DNA from: Haloimpatiens sp042688525
GTDB lineage: Bacteria; Bacillota; Clostridia; Clostridiales; Clostridiaceae
Direction: 5' to 3'
NCBI RefSeq assembly: GCF_042688525.2
Contig: NZ_JBHWAB010000001.1
Location: 1,550,001 to 1,614,000, forward strand
DNA length: 64,000 bases
Of this stretch, positions 8,751 to 17,576 are shown piece by piece (the stretch's first letter is position 1; every line of letters begins with the position of its first letter). The notes beneath the pieces are model-generated. The model saw only the letters and a list, made by a program, of their open reading frames with translations. It was not told the origin of the DNA and made no database searches. A program made the translations under genes and the position numbers.

Positions 8751-10451
8751 ATGAAAGGGTTTTACAAAAACTTCAAAATGACCAATGGAGTTTTCTTAAT
8801 GTCAGTTTTTTTTATAATAATAATTCTATTAATTGGGCTTAATGGAATTAATAATATGAAAAAAATCAATCATAATATGGAAAAAATGTATAAGGACAGA
8901 TTGATACCAATAACAGATGTAACCTCCATAAGAGCAGATTTTGTAAATATAAGGGTATATGTAAACAAAGCAATGAAACACTATGACAGCAGTTGTGAGA
9001 ATAAAATAGAAGACTATGATAGTAGGATAAGTAAACGATTAAAAGAGTATACATCTAATAATATGGATGATGTAGATACTAAGCAAATCAATAACTTTAA
9101 GAAAAATTATTCAGAGTATATTAATATATGGAAAGGTGCAAAACAAAAATTAGAACAGGGTAAAAAAGTTTCAAGTGCAGAATTAAATAAATCAACGGAG
9201 GTTGGAGAAAGAATAGAAGCGTCTATTAAAGAATTAAAAGACCATGATTTAGAGGTTTCACATACTTTATATGATAATTCATATAATACATATGTTAATA
9301 ATTTAAGGTATTTTGTAAGAATATTGTCATTAGTTTTAATAGTTTCAAGTGTATTTTGTTATTGTTCAATTAAAACGATGAAACATAGTACTAATGAAAT
9401 TACATTAATATTGGAGAAACTTTCTCAAGGTGATTTGACAGTAGATATATGTAGTGATGGAAAAAATGAATTTGAAGTTATGAAAAAATCTTTGCAGAAA
9501 GCATTAAATAATGTTTCTAATATGATAAATAATATAAAATCAAAATCAAAAATAATTAGTGATACTTCTGAAAGTTTAAATGCTGTTTCTGAAGAAATGG
9601 CATCATCTACTGAAAATGTATCAAATTCAATACAAGATGTAGCAAAAGGAACGGGAGAACAAGCCCAAGATTTAGTTTCAATTACAGGTGTTCTAAATAA
9701 TTTTGGTATATCATTAGATGAAATGGTAGTATCTATAGAGGAGATAAATTCTAAGTCTAATGAAATTGAAAATTCTGCAAATAAAAGTAATAGTGAAATG
9801 CAAAGACTTATTGAAACAATATTAGAGATGAGAGATACATTCAAGAAATTTACACAAAAAATAGATGAACTTGGTACAAATATAAATCAAATTAATGATA
9901 TAACAGATATTATTAATGGAATTGCTGAGCAAACTAATCTTTTAGCACTTAATGCAGCTATAGAAGCAGCAAGAGCGGGAGAAGCAGGAAGTGGTTTTGC
10001 AGTAGTAGCAGAAGAAATAAGAAAATTAGCAGAACAAAGTAAAAATTCTTCTGAAAATATTAGTAATTTGGTAATAAAAATTTCTGGTGAAACAAATCAA
10101 ATTGTTAGATCAAGTAGTGAAACAAATGAAGAATTAAAAAAATCTAGTGAAGTTATAAATAATTGCATTGGATCTTTTAAAACTATAATAAATTCTTTAA
10201 ATAAAATAAATCCTAAAATTCAATCAGCGAATAATACAGCAGTAAAAATAAATAAAGAAAAAAATGTGATTTTAGAAAAAGTTGAAGGAGTATCTTCTAT
10301 ATCACAAGAGGTTTCAGCATCTTCTGAGGAAATTGCAGCATCCTCAGAACAAATGAGTGCTTCAACTGAAGAAGTTGCTCAAACTGCTGAAAACTTTAGA
10401 GAAATGACAAAAGAAGTATTAGATATTGTTGGGGTATTTAATCTTAATTAA
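8751..10451 (+). CDS. Methyl-accepting chemotaxis protein
   Basis: A 566-residue transmembrane receptor with TM1 at about residues 12-32, an extracellular four-helix-bundle-like sensor of about 150 residues, TM2 at about 186-207, a HAMP domain (about 208-262, including LEKLSQGDLTVDI) and a long cytoplasmic coiled coil. The signalling tip EQTNLLALNAAIEAARAGE lies around residues 393-411. The C-terminus has Ser/Glu-rich methylation-type repeats (SSEEIAASSEQMSASTEEVA). It would relay ligand binding to CheA/CheW. No NWETF-type adaptation pentapeptide is present. The ligand cannot be deduced. It is monocistronic; GGGAAGAAGGGAACGGT precedes the start. Confidence 0.95.
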   Translation: MKGFYKNFKMTNGVFLMSVFFIIIILLIGLNGINNMKKINHNMEKMYKDRLIPITDVTSIRADFVNIRVYVNKAMKHYDSSCENKIEDYDSRISKRLKEYTSNNMDDVDTKQINNFKKNYSEYINIWKGAKQKLEQGKKVSSAELNKSTEVGERIEASIKELKDHDLEVSHTLYDNSYNTYVNNLRYFVRILSLVLIVSSVFCYCSIKTMKHSTNEITLILEKLSQGDLTVDICSDGKNEFEVMKKSLQKALNNVSNMINNIKSKSKIISDTSESLNAVSEEMASSTENVSNSIQDVAKGTGEQAQDLVSITGVLNNFGISLDEMVVSIEEINSKSNEIENSANKSNSEMQRLIETILEMRDTFKKFTQKIDELGTNINQINDITDIINGIAEQTNLLALNAAIEAARAGEAGSGFAVVAEEIRKLAEQSKNSSENISNLVIKISGETNQIVRSSSETNEELKKSSEVINNCIGSFKTIINSLNKINPKIQSANNTAVKINKEKNVILEKVEGVSSISQEVSASSEEIAASSEQMSASTEEVAQTAENFREMTKEVLDIVGVFNLN

Positions 10452-10485
10452 AATTGAATTTTGTGAAAATATAATTATTTTACTA

Positions 10486-10513
10486 TTGACATTTAACTGA
10501 GATCTGATATAAT
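10486..10513 (+). promoter_or_regulatory. Promoter of the aromatic biosynthesis operon
   Basis: A consensus TTGACA and a consensus TATAAT separated by 16 nt, about 45 nt upstream of the leader peptide start. It is one of the best sigma-A promoters in the window. Confidence 0.8.
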
Positions 10514-10556
10514 CACTTTAACAAATTAAAGTTGGAAAAAGTATGGAGGAGTAATT

Positions 10557-10718
10557 ATGCAAAAAATTATTAGAAAGGTAAATGTAAGACAATATAATAA
10601 GTTTTATTTTAGCTGGGGTTATTATTTTTACGCTAGTTTTTTGTCTTACAAAAAAATATTCAATTTCCTTTCTAATGGGATTAAAACATATTTTACAACT
10701 GTATCCATAAGTATTTAA
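10557..10718 (+). CDS. Leader peptide of the aro operon, rich in Phe/Tyr/Trp codons
   Basis: A 53-codon ORF begins MQKIIRKVNVRQ and is preceded by a perfect GGAGG 7-8 nt upstream. Residues 13-37 contain 13 aromatic residues (six Tyr, six Phe, one Trp; core FYFSWGYYFYASF), far beyond chance. It lies between a consensus promoter and a terminator hairpin in front of the DAHP synthase gene. This is the composition and position of an attenuation leader peptide whose translation measures charged aromatic tRNAs. It is unlikely to be a functional protein. No family is recognised, and none is expected for a leader peptide. Confidence 0.82.
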   Translation: MQKIIRKVNVRQYNKFYFSWGYYFYASFLSYKKIFNFLSNGIKTYFTTVSISI

Positions 10719-10780
10719 TATTTTTATATACAATTTTAGTGGAGTTTGTAAGAGTCTCATTATGAGGCTCTTTTTTTATT
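10584..10780 (+). promoter_or_regulatory. Transcription attenuator (1:2 / 2:3 / 3:4 type) of the aro operon
   Basis: Four segments are visible. Segment 1, GTAAGAC (10584-10590), pairs perfectly with GTCTTAC (10643-10649). Segment 2, TCTTACAAA (10644-10652), pairs perfectly with segment 3, TTTGTAAGA (10745-10753). Segment 3 overlaps the 5' arm of the terminator AGAGTCTCAT (10751-10760), which pairs with segment 4, ATGAGGCTCT (up to 10771), followed by seven T. Segment 1 is codons 10-12 of the leader peptide, directly before the aromatic codons, and segment 2 is codons 29-31. A ribosome stalled at Tyr/Phe codons would cover segment 1 and free segment 2 for the antiterminator; an unhindered ribosome would cover segment 2 and let the terminator form. 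Confidence 0.8.
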
Positions 10781-10822
10781 ATCAAAAATTAGCTTTTAAA
10801 ATTTACTGAGGAGGAGAGAAAA

Positions 10823-11836
10823 GTGATAATTGTTATGAAACAAAATTTAGAGCAGAAAGAAATATTAAAAATTAAGGGTAAAATTGAAAAATATAAATGT
10901 GAAATTCATGAGAGCAGAGGAATAAACTATCACATATTAGGAGTAATAGGTGATACTAGCAAAATAGATCCAGATGAATTAAAAGCAAATAGAAATGTTG
11001 AAAAAGTTATATATGTTCAAGAACCTTATAAAAAATCCAATAGAATGTTTCATCCAGAGGATACTATTGTAAATATAAATAATAAGACTATAGGAGGTAA
11101 AAAGATATCAATAATTGCAGGACCATGTTCCGTAGAAAATGAAAATCAAATTTTAGAAATTGCACAAAAAGTAAAAAACAGTGGAGCATCATTTTTAAGA
11201 GGAGGAGCTTTCAAACCAAGAACATCACCATATAGTTTTCAAGGATTAAAAGAAGATGGATTAGAACTTTTGAAGTATGCAAGAGAGAAAACTGGATTAC
11301 CAATTGTAACAGAATTAATGTCTCCATACTTAATTGAAAGGTTTATTGAAGATGTTGATGTAATACAAATTGGTGCAAGAAATATGCAGAATTTTGATTT
11401 ATTAAAAGAAGTAGGAAAAACAAATAAACCTATATTATTAAAAAGAGGTTTATCCGCTACTATTGAAGAGTTATTGATGGCATCTGAATACATTATGTCA
11501 GAAGGTAATGAAAATGTAATTCTTTGTGAAAGAGGAATTCGTACTTTTGAAAAATACACGAGGAATACATTAGATTTAAGTGCTATTCCAGTAATAAAAA
11601 AATTAAGTCATTTACCAGTAATAGTAGATCCGAGTCATGCTGCAGGATTGTGGTGGATGGTTGAACCTCTTTCAAAGGCAGCTATAGCAGTAGGTGCAGA
11701 TGGACTTATGATTGAAGTTCACAATGATCCAAGTAACGCAAAATGTGATGGAAATCAATCAATTACACCTGAAAGATTTGATGAGTTAATGAAAAGTTTA
11801 AAAGATATTTCAAAAGCTGTACATAAAGAAATTTAA
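10823..11836 (+). CDS. aroF: 3-deoxy-7-phosphoheptulonate (DAHP) synthase, type I-beta with N-terminal regulatory domain
   Basis: First enzyme of the shikimate pathway: condenses phosphoenolpyruvate and erythrose 4-phosphate. At 337 residues it carries an N-terminal ferredoxin-like domain of about 75 residues, the feedback-regulatory type known from Thermotoga, then a TIM barrel with IIAGPCSVE (metal Cys about 102), RGGAFKPRTSPYSFQG, QIGARNMQNF, LLKRG and IVDPSHAAG. The GTG start at 10823 has GAGGAGGAG upstream. It is the first structural gene of a nine-gene operon, about 45 nt after the attenuator terminator. Control is therefore probably double: transcriptional attenuation and allosteric inhibition. 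The symbol aroF is used generically; isoenzyme naming differs between species. Confidence 0.95.
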   Translation: MIIVMKQNLEQKEILKIKGKIEKYKCEIHESRGINYHILGVIGDTSKIDPDELKANRNVEKVIYVQEPYKKSNRMFHPEDTIVNINNKTIGGKKISIIAGPCSVENENQILEIAQKVKNSGASFLRGGAFKPRTSPYSFQGLKEDGLELLKYAREKTGLPIVTELMSPYLIERFIEDVDVIQIGARNMQNFDLLKEVGKTNKPILLKRGLSATIEELLMASEYIMSEGNENVILCERGIRTFEKYTRNTLDLSAIPVIKKLSHLPVIVDPSHAAGLWWMVEPLSKAAIAVGADGLMIEVHNDPSNAKCDGNQSITPERFDELMKSLKDISKAVHKEI

Positions 11837-11849
11837 TGGAGTGATTAAA

Positions 11850-12698
11850 TTGGATAAATGGGAGTTTAATATTACAATTGTTGGATTAGGGTTAATAGGT
11901 GGTTCTTTTGCCATGGCACTGAAAAAATTAAATCCTAAAAATTTATGGGCTGTAGATATCAATGAACAAATAATTAAAAAGGCAGAAAATTTAAAAATTA
12001 TAGACAAAGGATACTTAGATTCCAAAATACCTTTAAGTAAATCTGATATAGTTATAATATGTTTATACCCTAATATGACAGTAAAATTTATTAGAGATAA
12101 TATGAATAATTTTAAAAAAGATGCTATAATTACAGATACTGCAGGAATTAAAGAAGAAATAAGTATTAATATTAATAAAATTATACCTGATTATGTAGAT
12201 TTTATAGGTGGACATCCTATGGCAGGAAGAGAATCTAAAGGATTAGAATTTGCTTCAAAGGAAATATTTGAAGGAGCGGACTTTATTTTAACCCCAAATT
12301 CAAAAAATAAAGAAGAAAACATTAATCTTTTAAAACAAATGTTAAAACAAATTGGTTTTAAAAGAATCATAAAGATGACCCCAAAGGAACATGATGAAAT
12401 GGTTGCTTTTACAAGTCAACTTCCTCATGTAATAGCATCAGCACTTATGAATAGTGAAATGCTAAATAACAAAAATATATGTACAGGTGGAAGTTTTAAG
12501 GATACTACTAGAGTTGCAAGAATAAATTCTAAACTTTGGAGTGAACTTATTTTAGAAAATAGAGAAAATATTATGAATCAAATTGATGATTTTCAAAATA
12601 AATTGGAGTTCATTAAAAAATCCATAGAAAATAAAAATCAACAGTGCTTAGAGAAAATATTTGATGAAGGAAATACTAGAAGAAAGGAAATGATTTAA
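11850..12698 (+). CDS. tyrA: Prephenate dehydrogenase
   Basis: About 282 residues. The N-terminal Rossmann fold has the NAD-binding glycine motif in TIVGLGLIGGSFAMALKK, then TDTAGIKEEI, the catalytic region GGHPMAGRESKG, TPKEHDEMVAFTSQLPHVIA and GSFKDTTRVA typical of TyrA. It oxidatively decarboxylates prephenate to 4-hydroxyphenylpyruvate for tyrosine synthesis. No ACT domain is attached. A GTG at 11841 overlaps the GGAGTG ribosome binding site, so the TTG at 11850 is the better start. It directly follows DAHP synthase and ends 1 nt before aroB. No phenylalanine-specific gene (pheA) is in the window. Confidence 0.93.
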   Translation: MDKWEFNITIVGLGLIGGSFAMALKKLNPKNLWAVDINEQIIKKAENLKIIDKGYLDSKIPLSKSDIVIICLYPNMTVKFIRDNMNNFKKDAIITDTAGIKEEISININKIIPDYVDFIGGHPMAGRESKGLEFASKEIFEGADFILTPNSKNKEENINLLKQMLKQIGFKRIIKMTPKEHDEMVAFTSQLPHVIASALMNSEMLNNKNICTGGSFKDTTRVARINSKLWSELILENRENIMNQIDDFQNKLEFIKKSIENKNQQCLEKIFDEGNTRRKEMI

Positions 12699-12699
12699 A

Positions 12700-13764
12700 A
12701 TGCCTACATTAGAGGTGAAACTTTCTCATAAGAGTTACAATATTTACATAAAAAAAGGAATACTAAACGATATAGGAGAAAAATTAAAAAACATATATAG
12801 TGGAGAAAAAATTGCAGTTATAACAGATGATAATGTTTATAGAATATATGGTGATAAATTAAAAGGAATACTTGAGAAAAGTGGTTTTTTAGTAAGTTTT
12901 ATAGTAATAGAGCATGGAGAAAAAAGTAAATCTTTAAGTACTCTTGAAAATGTATATAATGAACTTTTGGATTTTAAAATTACTAGAAGTGATTTAATAA
13001 TAACATTTGGAGGAGGAGTTGTAGGTGATTTAGGTGGTTTTGCAGCATCAACCTTTTTAAGAGGAACTACCTTTGTACAAATTCCTACATCTTTATTGTC
13101 ACAAATTGATAGTAGTATTGGTGGCAAAGTAGCAGTAGATTTGCCAAGGGGTAAAAATTTAGTAGGAAGTTTTTATCATCCTGAGGCTGTATTTATTGAT
13201 CCAAATGTTTTAAAAACATTAGAAAAAAGATTTTTTCATGATGGAATGGGAGAAGTAATTAAATATGGTTGTATAAAAGATAAAACACTATTTCATAAGT
13301 TACTAAACTTTAAAGATGAAGAAGAATTATTTAATGATATAGACAATATTATTTATTCCTGCTGCAGTATAAAAAAAGACATTGTACAAAAAGATGAGAG
13401 AGATAATAATGTAAGAATGCTTTTAAATTTTGGGCATACTATAGCTCATGCTGTAGAAAAGATTTTTAATTATGAAACATATACTCATGGTGAAGCTGTT
13501 GCAATTGGAATGTATACAATAACTAAAAGAAGTGAACAATTAGGTATTACTAAAGAGGGAACTTCTGCGCTAATAAAAGAAATACTAGTAAAGTATAATT
13601 TACCCTATAGTATATCAAATTTAAATAGTGAAAAAGTTTCAGAAATAGTTGGATTGGATAAAAAGAATAAGGGGAATATTTTAAATTTGATATTGATTGA
13701 GTGTATAGGAAAAAGTTTAATAAAACCTATAGATAAAAATAAGGATTTACATAAATTCATATAA
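12700..13764 (+). CDS. aroB: 3-dehydroquinate synthase
   Basis: 354 residues, the normal length. It converts DAHP to 3-dehydroquinate using NAD and a divalent metal. GGGVVGDLGGFAASTFLRG is the nucleotide-binding loop, with IPTSLLSQIDSSIGGKVAVD and GKNLVGSFYHP, and the metal ligands are in GMGEVIKYG, NFGHTIAHAVE and THGEAVAIGM. It begins 1 nt after the tyrA stop, with AAAGGAAATG upstream, indicating coupled translation in the aro operon. Confidence 0.96.
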   Translation: MPTLEVKLSHKSYNIYIKKGILNDIGEKLKNIYSGEKIAVITDDNVYRIYGDKLKGILEKSGFLVSFIVIEHGEKSKSLSTLENVYNELLDFKITRSDLIITFGGGVVGDLGGFAASTFLRGTTFVQIPTSLLSQIDSSIGGKVAVDLPRGKNLVGSFYHPEAVFIDPNVLKTLEKRFFHDGMGEVIKYGCIKDKTLFHKLLNFKDEEELFNDIDNIIYSCCSIKKDIVQKDERDNNVRMLLNFGHTIAHAVEKIFNYETYTHGEAVAIGMYTITKRSEQLGITKEGTSALIKEILVKYNLPYSISNLNSEKVSEIVGLDKKNKGNILNLILIECIGKSLIKPIDKNKDLHKFI

Positions 13765-13834
13765 AATGAAACAGTATAAATATTAATAAAAGTTGTTTGG
13801 AAGTTAAAAATAATAAAATTAAGAGGTGATAAAA

Positions 13835-15133
13835 GTGAAATATTTAAAAATAAATCCATCATCCCTTTGTGGGAAAATAAAAATACCTCCGTCAAAAAGT
13901 ATGAGTCATAGGGCAGTAATATGTGCTGGTTTAAGTGAAGAAAAAAGTGTAATAGATGATATAATATTTTCACAAGACATAATAGCTACTTGTGAAGCTA
14001 TGAAGGCCTTAGGTATTAGTATAGATATAGTAGAAAAAAATTTACAAGATTATAAGAAAATCTATATAGAAGGTAGAAAAAAATTAAAGTTAATTAATAA
14101 TAGTATTGATTGTAAAGAATCAGGATCTACTTTAAGATTTTTAATACCAATAGCGTTACTTACAGGAGATAAAATAACTTTTAAAGGAAGCGGAAAATTA
14201 GTTGAAAGACCTTTGAATGTGTATTATGAAATATTTGATAAACAGGGAATAGAATATTCTAACCATAATGGTAATTTACCTTTAGAAGTTAAGGGGAGTT
14301 TAAGCCATGGGGAATATAAAGTAAAAGGAAACATTAGCTCACAATTCATAAGTGGATTATTATTTACATTACCTTTACTAAAGGGAGATTCAAAAATTAT
14401 TATTACTACAGAATTAGAGTCAAAAGCATATATAGATTTAACACTTCAGATGCTTAAAACTTTCAACATAGAAATTGAAAACAATAATTATGAGGAATTT
14501 TACATAAAGGGTAATCAAAAATATATAAGCAAGGATTACAAAGTAGAGGGAGATTTTTCACAAGCAGCATTTTGGTTAGTAGGTGGAATTATAGGAGAAA
14601 AAATAAGTTGCTGTAATTTAGAAATGGATTCACTTCAAGGGGATAAAGTTATATTAGATATTATAAAGAAGATGGGTGGAAACATAAAAATAAAAGAAGA
14701 TTTTGTAGAAGTATCTAAATCTCAAACAAAAGGTATAGTCATTGATGCTTCACAATGTCCAGATTTAGTACCAATACTTGCTGTATTAGGATCAGTAAGT
14801 GATGGTACGACAAAGATAATAAATGCAGAGCGACTTAGAATAAAAGAATGTGATAGATTAAAAGCTATAACAAATGAATTGAAAATATTAGGTGCTAATA
14901 TAGAGGAACTTGAAGATGGGTTAGTTATTCAGGGAAGAAAAACTTTAAATGGAGGAGTTGTAGATAGCTGGAATGATCATAGAATAGCTATGGCTTTAGC
15001 TGTTGCATCAATAAAGTGCACTGAATCGGTAATAATAAAAGGTAGTAATGCGGTAAGTAAGTCTTATCCACAGTTTTGGAATGATTTTAAGAAATTAGGA
15101 GGAAATATACATGAGTGCTGTGTGGGGAAATAA
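13835..15133 (+). CDS. aroA: 3-phosphoshikimate 1-carboxyvinyltransferase (EPSP synthase)
   Basis: About 432 residues, the usual family size, with two inside-out alpha/beta domains. Signatures are IPPSKSMSHRAVICAGL near the N-terminus, ESGSTLRFLIPIALL, GDFSQAAFWLVG, RLRIKECDRLKAI and WNDHRIAMALAVA. It transfers the enolpyruvyl group of PEP to shikimate 3-phosphate. The GTG at 13835 is selected because AGAGGTG lies 6 nt upstream; the GTG at 13826 is part of that site. Its 3' end overlaps the aroC start by 23 nt. In the first motif the residue after Lys-Ser-Met-Ser is the normal His-Arg pair. Confidence 0.96.
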   Translation: MKYLKINPSSLCGKIKIPPSKSMSHRAVICAGLSEEKSVIDDIIFSQDIIATCEAMKALGISIDIVEKNLQDYKKIYIEGRKKLKLINNSIDCKESGSTLRFLIPIALLTGDKITFKGSGKLVERPLNVYYEIFDKQGIEYSNHNGNLPLEVKGSLSHGEYKVKGNISSQFISGLLFTLPLLKGDSKIIITTELESKAYIDLTLQMLKTFNIEIENNNYEEFYIKGNQKYISKDYKVEGDFSQAAFWLVGGIIGEKISCCNLEMDSLQGDKVILDIIKKMGGNIKIKEDFVEVSKSQTKGIVIDASQCPDLVPILAVLGSVSDGTTKIINAERLRIKECDRLKAITNELKILGANIEELEDGLVIQGRKTLNGGVVDSWNDHRIAMALAVASIKCTESVIIKGSNAVSKSYPQFWNDFKKLGGNIHECCVGK

Positions 15134-16190
15134 TATAAAAATCACCATATTTGGAGAGTCTCATGGAAATGGTATTGGTATAGTAATAGATGGTCTATAT
15201 CCAGGTATTAAGTTAGACTTAGACTATATAAAAAGAGAAATGAAAAGAAGGGCACCAGGAAAAAACAAACTATCAACTCCTCGAAAAGAGGGGGATGAGT
15301 TTGAAATATTAAGTGGCTTTTTTAATGAGACAACTACAGGTACTCCTTTATGTGCCATAATAAGAAATAATAATACAAAATCAAAAGATTATTCAAAGCT
15401 GAAAAATTTAATGAGACCTGGACATGCAGATTATACAGGCTTTGTAAAGTACAAGGGATTTAATGATTATAGAGGTGGCGGCCATTTTTCCGGTAGAATA
15501 ACCGCTCCATTAGTATTTGCAGGGGCAATAGCTAAGCAGATATTATTAAGCAAAAATATAATAATAGGAAGTCATATAAAGAGTATAAAAGATATGGAAG
15601 ATGATTCTTTAAATCCTATATGTATAAATGAAAATGAATTAAAAAAATTAGCAGAAAAAGAATTTGCTGTTTTGAATGAAGAAAAAGGTAAACAAATGCA
15701 AAAAATAATTTTAGATGCTAAAGATGAAGGAGATTCAGTAGGCGGGGTAGTAGAATGTGGAGTTATAAACCTTCCACAGGGACTGGGAAATCCTTTTTTC
15801 GATTCAGTAGAAAGTATGCTAGCACATATGTTATTTTCAATTCCTGCAGTTAAAGGAGTAGAATTTGGCGCAGGTTTTGATTTGAGTGAAATGAATGGTT
15901 CAAAGGCAAATGATGAATTTTATTACGAAGATAATGAGGTAAAAACATATACTAATAACAATGGTGGAATATTAGGCGGAATAACAAATGGAATGCCATT
16001 AATATTTAGATGTGCTTTTAAGCCTACTCCATCTATATCAAAAAGTCAGAAAACTATAGATATTGAAAAGATGACCAATTCAGAATTAAATGTTATAGGA
16101 AGACATGATCCTTGTATAGTTCAAAGAGCAGTACCTGTAGTTGAAGCGGCAGCAGCAATTACGATTTTGGATTTGATTTATGATAAGTAA
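15111..16190 (+). CDS. aroC: Chorismate synthase
   Basis: 359 residues; FMN-dependent anti-1,4-elimination of EPSP to chorismate, the last shikimate pathway step. GESHGNGIGIVIDG, RAPGKNKLSTPRKEGDEFEI, RPGHADYTG, DYRGGGHFSGRITAPLVFAG and RHDPCIVQRAVPVVEAAAA are all characteristic. The start ATG lies inside the end of aroA with AGGAGGAAATATAC upstream, so the two are translationally coupled. A gap of about 78 nt follows before the chorismate mutase gene. Confidence 0.97.
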   Translation: MSAVWGNNIKITIFGESHGNGIGIVIDGLYPGIKLDLDYIKREMKRRAPGKNKLSTPRKEGDEFEILSGFFNETTTGTPLCAIIRNNNTKSKDYSKLKNLMRPGHADYTGFVKYKGFNDYRGGGHFSGRITAPLVFAGAIAKQILLSKNIIIGSHIKSIKDMEDDSLNPICINENELKKLAEKEFAVLNEEKGKQMQKIILDAKDEGDSVGGVVECGVINLPQGLGNPFFDSVESMLAHMLFSIPAVKGVEFGAGFDLSEMNGSKANDEFYYEDNEVKTYTNNNGGILGGITNGMPLIFRCAFKPTPSISKSQKTIDIEKMTNSELNVIGRHDPCIVQRAVPVVEAAAAITILDLIYDK

Positions 16191-16268
16191 ATTTAAAAAA
16201 TAATATAATAATAAAGTAAAGTACATTTAGCTTCAACATTAAATATATAGTAGAAAGTAGGTGTTTAT

Positions 16269-16565
16269 ATGGAGAATTTAGATATAATAAGAGAAAAAAT
16301 AGATGATATAGATAAGGAAATAGTAAAATTATTTGAAGAAAGAATGAATGTAGTAATGAAAGTAGCTGAGTATAAACAGCAAAATAATATTCCAATATTA
16401 AATCAAAAAAGAGAAGAAGAAATTATAAATAAAAACATTTCTAGACTTAAAAATAAAGAATTAAAAATACCTACAAAAGAATTTTTACAATCACTTATGT
16501 CTGTAAGTAGAAAATATCAAAGTAAAATAATATTTGATAAATACACAAATGATTACGATAAATAG
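16269..16565 (+). CDS. Chorismate mutase, AroQ class (monofunctional)
   Basis: 98 residues, all-helical. MENLDIIREKIDDIDKEIVK followed by LFEERMNVVMKVAEYKQ and ILNQKREEEII is the AroQ-fold chorismate mutase signature, with the active-site Arg/Lys residues in IREKID, ERM and REEE. It isomerises chorismate to prephenate, feeding tyrA upstream in the operon. The length corresponds to a free-standing mutase domain without fused prephenate dehydratase or DAHP synthase. Confidence 0.9.
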   Translation: MENLDIIREKIDDIDKEIVKLFEERMNVVMKVAEYKQQNNIPILNQKREEEIINKNISRLKNKELKIPTKEFLQSLMSVSRKYQSKIIFDKYTNDYDK

Positions 16566-16586
16566 AGTTTTACTGGAGGGACAGGT

Positions 16587-17402
16587 TTGAAATTATTTGG
16601 TTTATTAGGAGAAAAGCTAGGACATAGTTTATCACCCCAAATACATGATTTGGTATTTCAGGATTTTAAATTAGAAGCTTACTATCATCTCTTTGAGGTG
16701 GATAAAAAATCTTTGAAAGATGCTTGTACAGGCTTTAAAGCTATTAAAGTAAGTGGATTAAACGTCACAATACCATATAAAGTAGAGGTAATGCAATATT
16801 TAGATGAAGTATCAGAGGAAGCAAAAAAAATTGGAGCTGTAAACACTTTAGTTTTTCAGGATAACAAAATGATAGGATATAATACAGATTATTATGGATT
16901 TGGTATGATGTTAGATAAATTTAAGGTTTCTATTAAAGGGAAAAAAGCAGTAGTACTAGGAACAGGTGGAGCTTCTAAGGCTGTAGTTCAATACCTTGAA
17001 GATAATGGTATTAACAATATAATATTTGCTAGTACAAATATACAAAAGGGTAAAAATATATATCCTCACCATAAAATAGTATCATATGACGAACTAAATC
17101 ATTTAAATAATCAGGATATAATAATCAATTGTACTCCAGTTGGAATGCATCCTAATAATGATGAATGTATTGTTGATAAAAATATTTTAAGTAAATTTAG
17201 TGCAGCAGTAGATTTAATATACAATCCTGCCGAGACATTATTTTTGAAAGAAGCAAAAGATTTAGGGTGTAAAACTATAAATGGATTATATATGTTAGTA
17301 GGTCAAGCTATTAAGGCAGAAGAATTGTGGAATAATGTTGAGATTAAAAAAGATGTTATGGATAAAATATATGATGAAATTCTAAGGAATAGTGAGCAAT
17401 AA
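16587..17402 (+). CDS. aroE: Shikimate dehydrogenase
   Basis: 271 residues; NADPH-dependent reduction of 3-dehydroshikimate. GLLGEKLGHSLSPQIHD opens the substrate domain, with GLNVTIPYKVEVMQYLDE (catalytic Lys), NTDYYGF, the nucleotide motif VVLGTGGASKAVVQYL, INCTPVGMHP and NGLYMLVGQAIKAEELW. The TTG at 16587 has GGAGGG upstream. A degenerate family A repeat follows its stop by 22 nt, before aroK, inside the operon. Confidence 0.96.
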   Translation: MKLFGLLGEKLGHSLSPQIHDLVFQDFKLEAYYHLFEVDKKSLKDACTGFKAIKVSGLNVTIPYKVEVMQYLDEVSEEAKKIGAVNTLVFQDNKMIGYNTDYYGFGMMLDKFKVSIKGKKAVVLGTGGASKAVVQYLEDNGINNIIFASTNIQKGKNIYPHHKIVSYDELNHLNNQDIIINCTPVGMHPNNDECIVDKNILSKFSAAVDLIYNPAETLFLKEAKDLGCKTINGLYMLVGQAIKAEELWNNVEIKKDVMDKIYDEILRNSEQ

Positions 17403-17424
17403 AACAAGCATTTTAAATAAAAAT

Positions 17425-17527
17425 CTCAACTTTTCTACATTATTAATTGTTAATTGATATTAAATGTTTCTTACCCAATATATTATTGTCCTTCGCTGAG
17501 AAGTATTTTTTACTGCGAAAGTTGAGT
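17425..17527. repeat. Family A repeat, degenerate, inside the aro operon
   Basis: It starts at TCTCAAC and ends with TACTGCGAAAGTTGAGT. The right part (AATGTTTCTTACCCAATATAT, CCTTCGCTGAGAAGTA) matches the inverted-orientation copy at 7520, while most of the left arm has been replaced by AT-rich sequence. It lies between aroE and aroK, so it is probably transcribed with them. Confidence 0.85.
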
Positions 17528-17576
17528 AGAAATATAATTATATTTTAAAAGGTTTTGTAAGATTGTGAGTGATGTT

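Noticed and set aside
9425..9844. 139-codon minus-strand ORF within the chemotaxis receptor gene
   Set aside because: Antisense shadow of a clear coding region; composition follows the receptor codons.
10452..10822. T-box leader for the aro operon
   Set aside because: No T-box (TGGNACCGCG-like) sequence or specifier structure is visible; the leader peptide and pairing segments explain the terminator.
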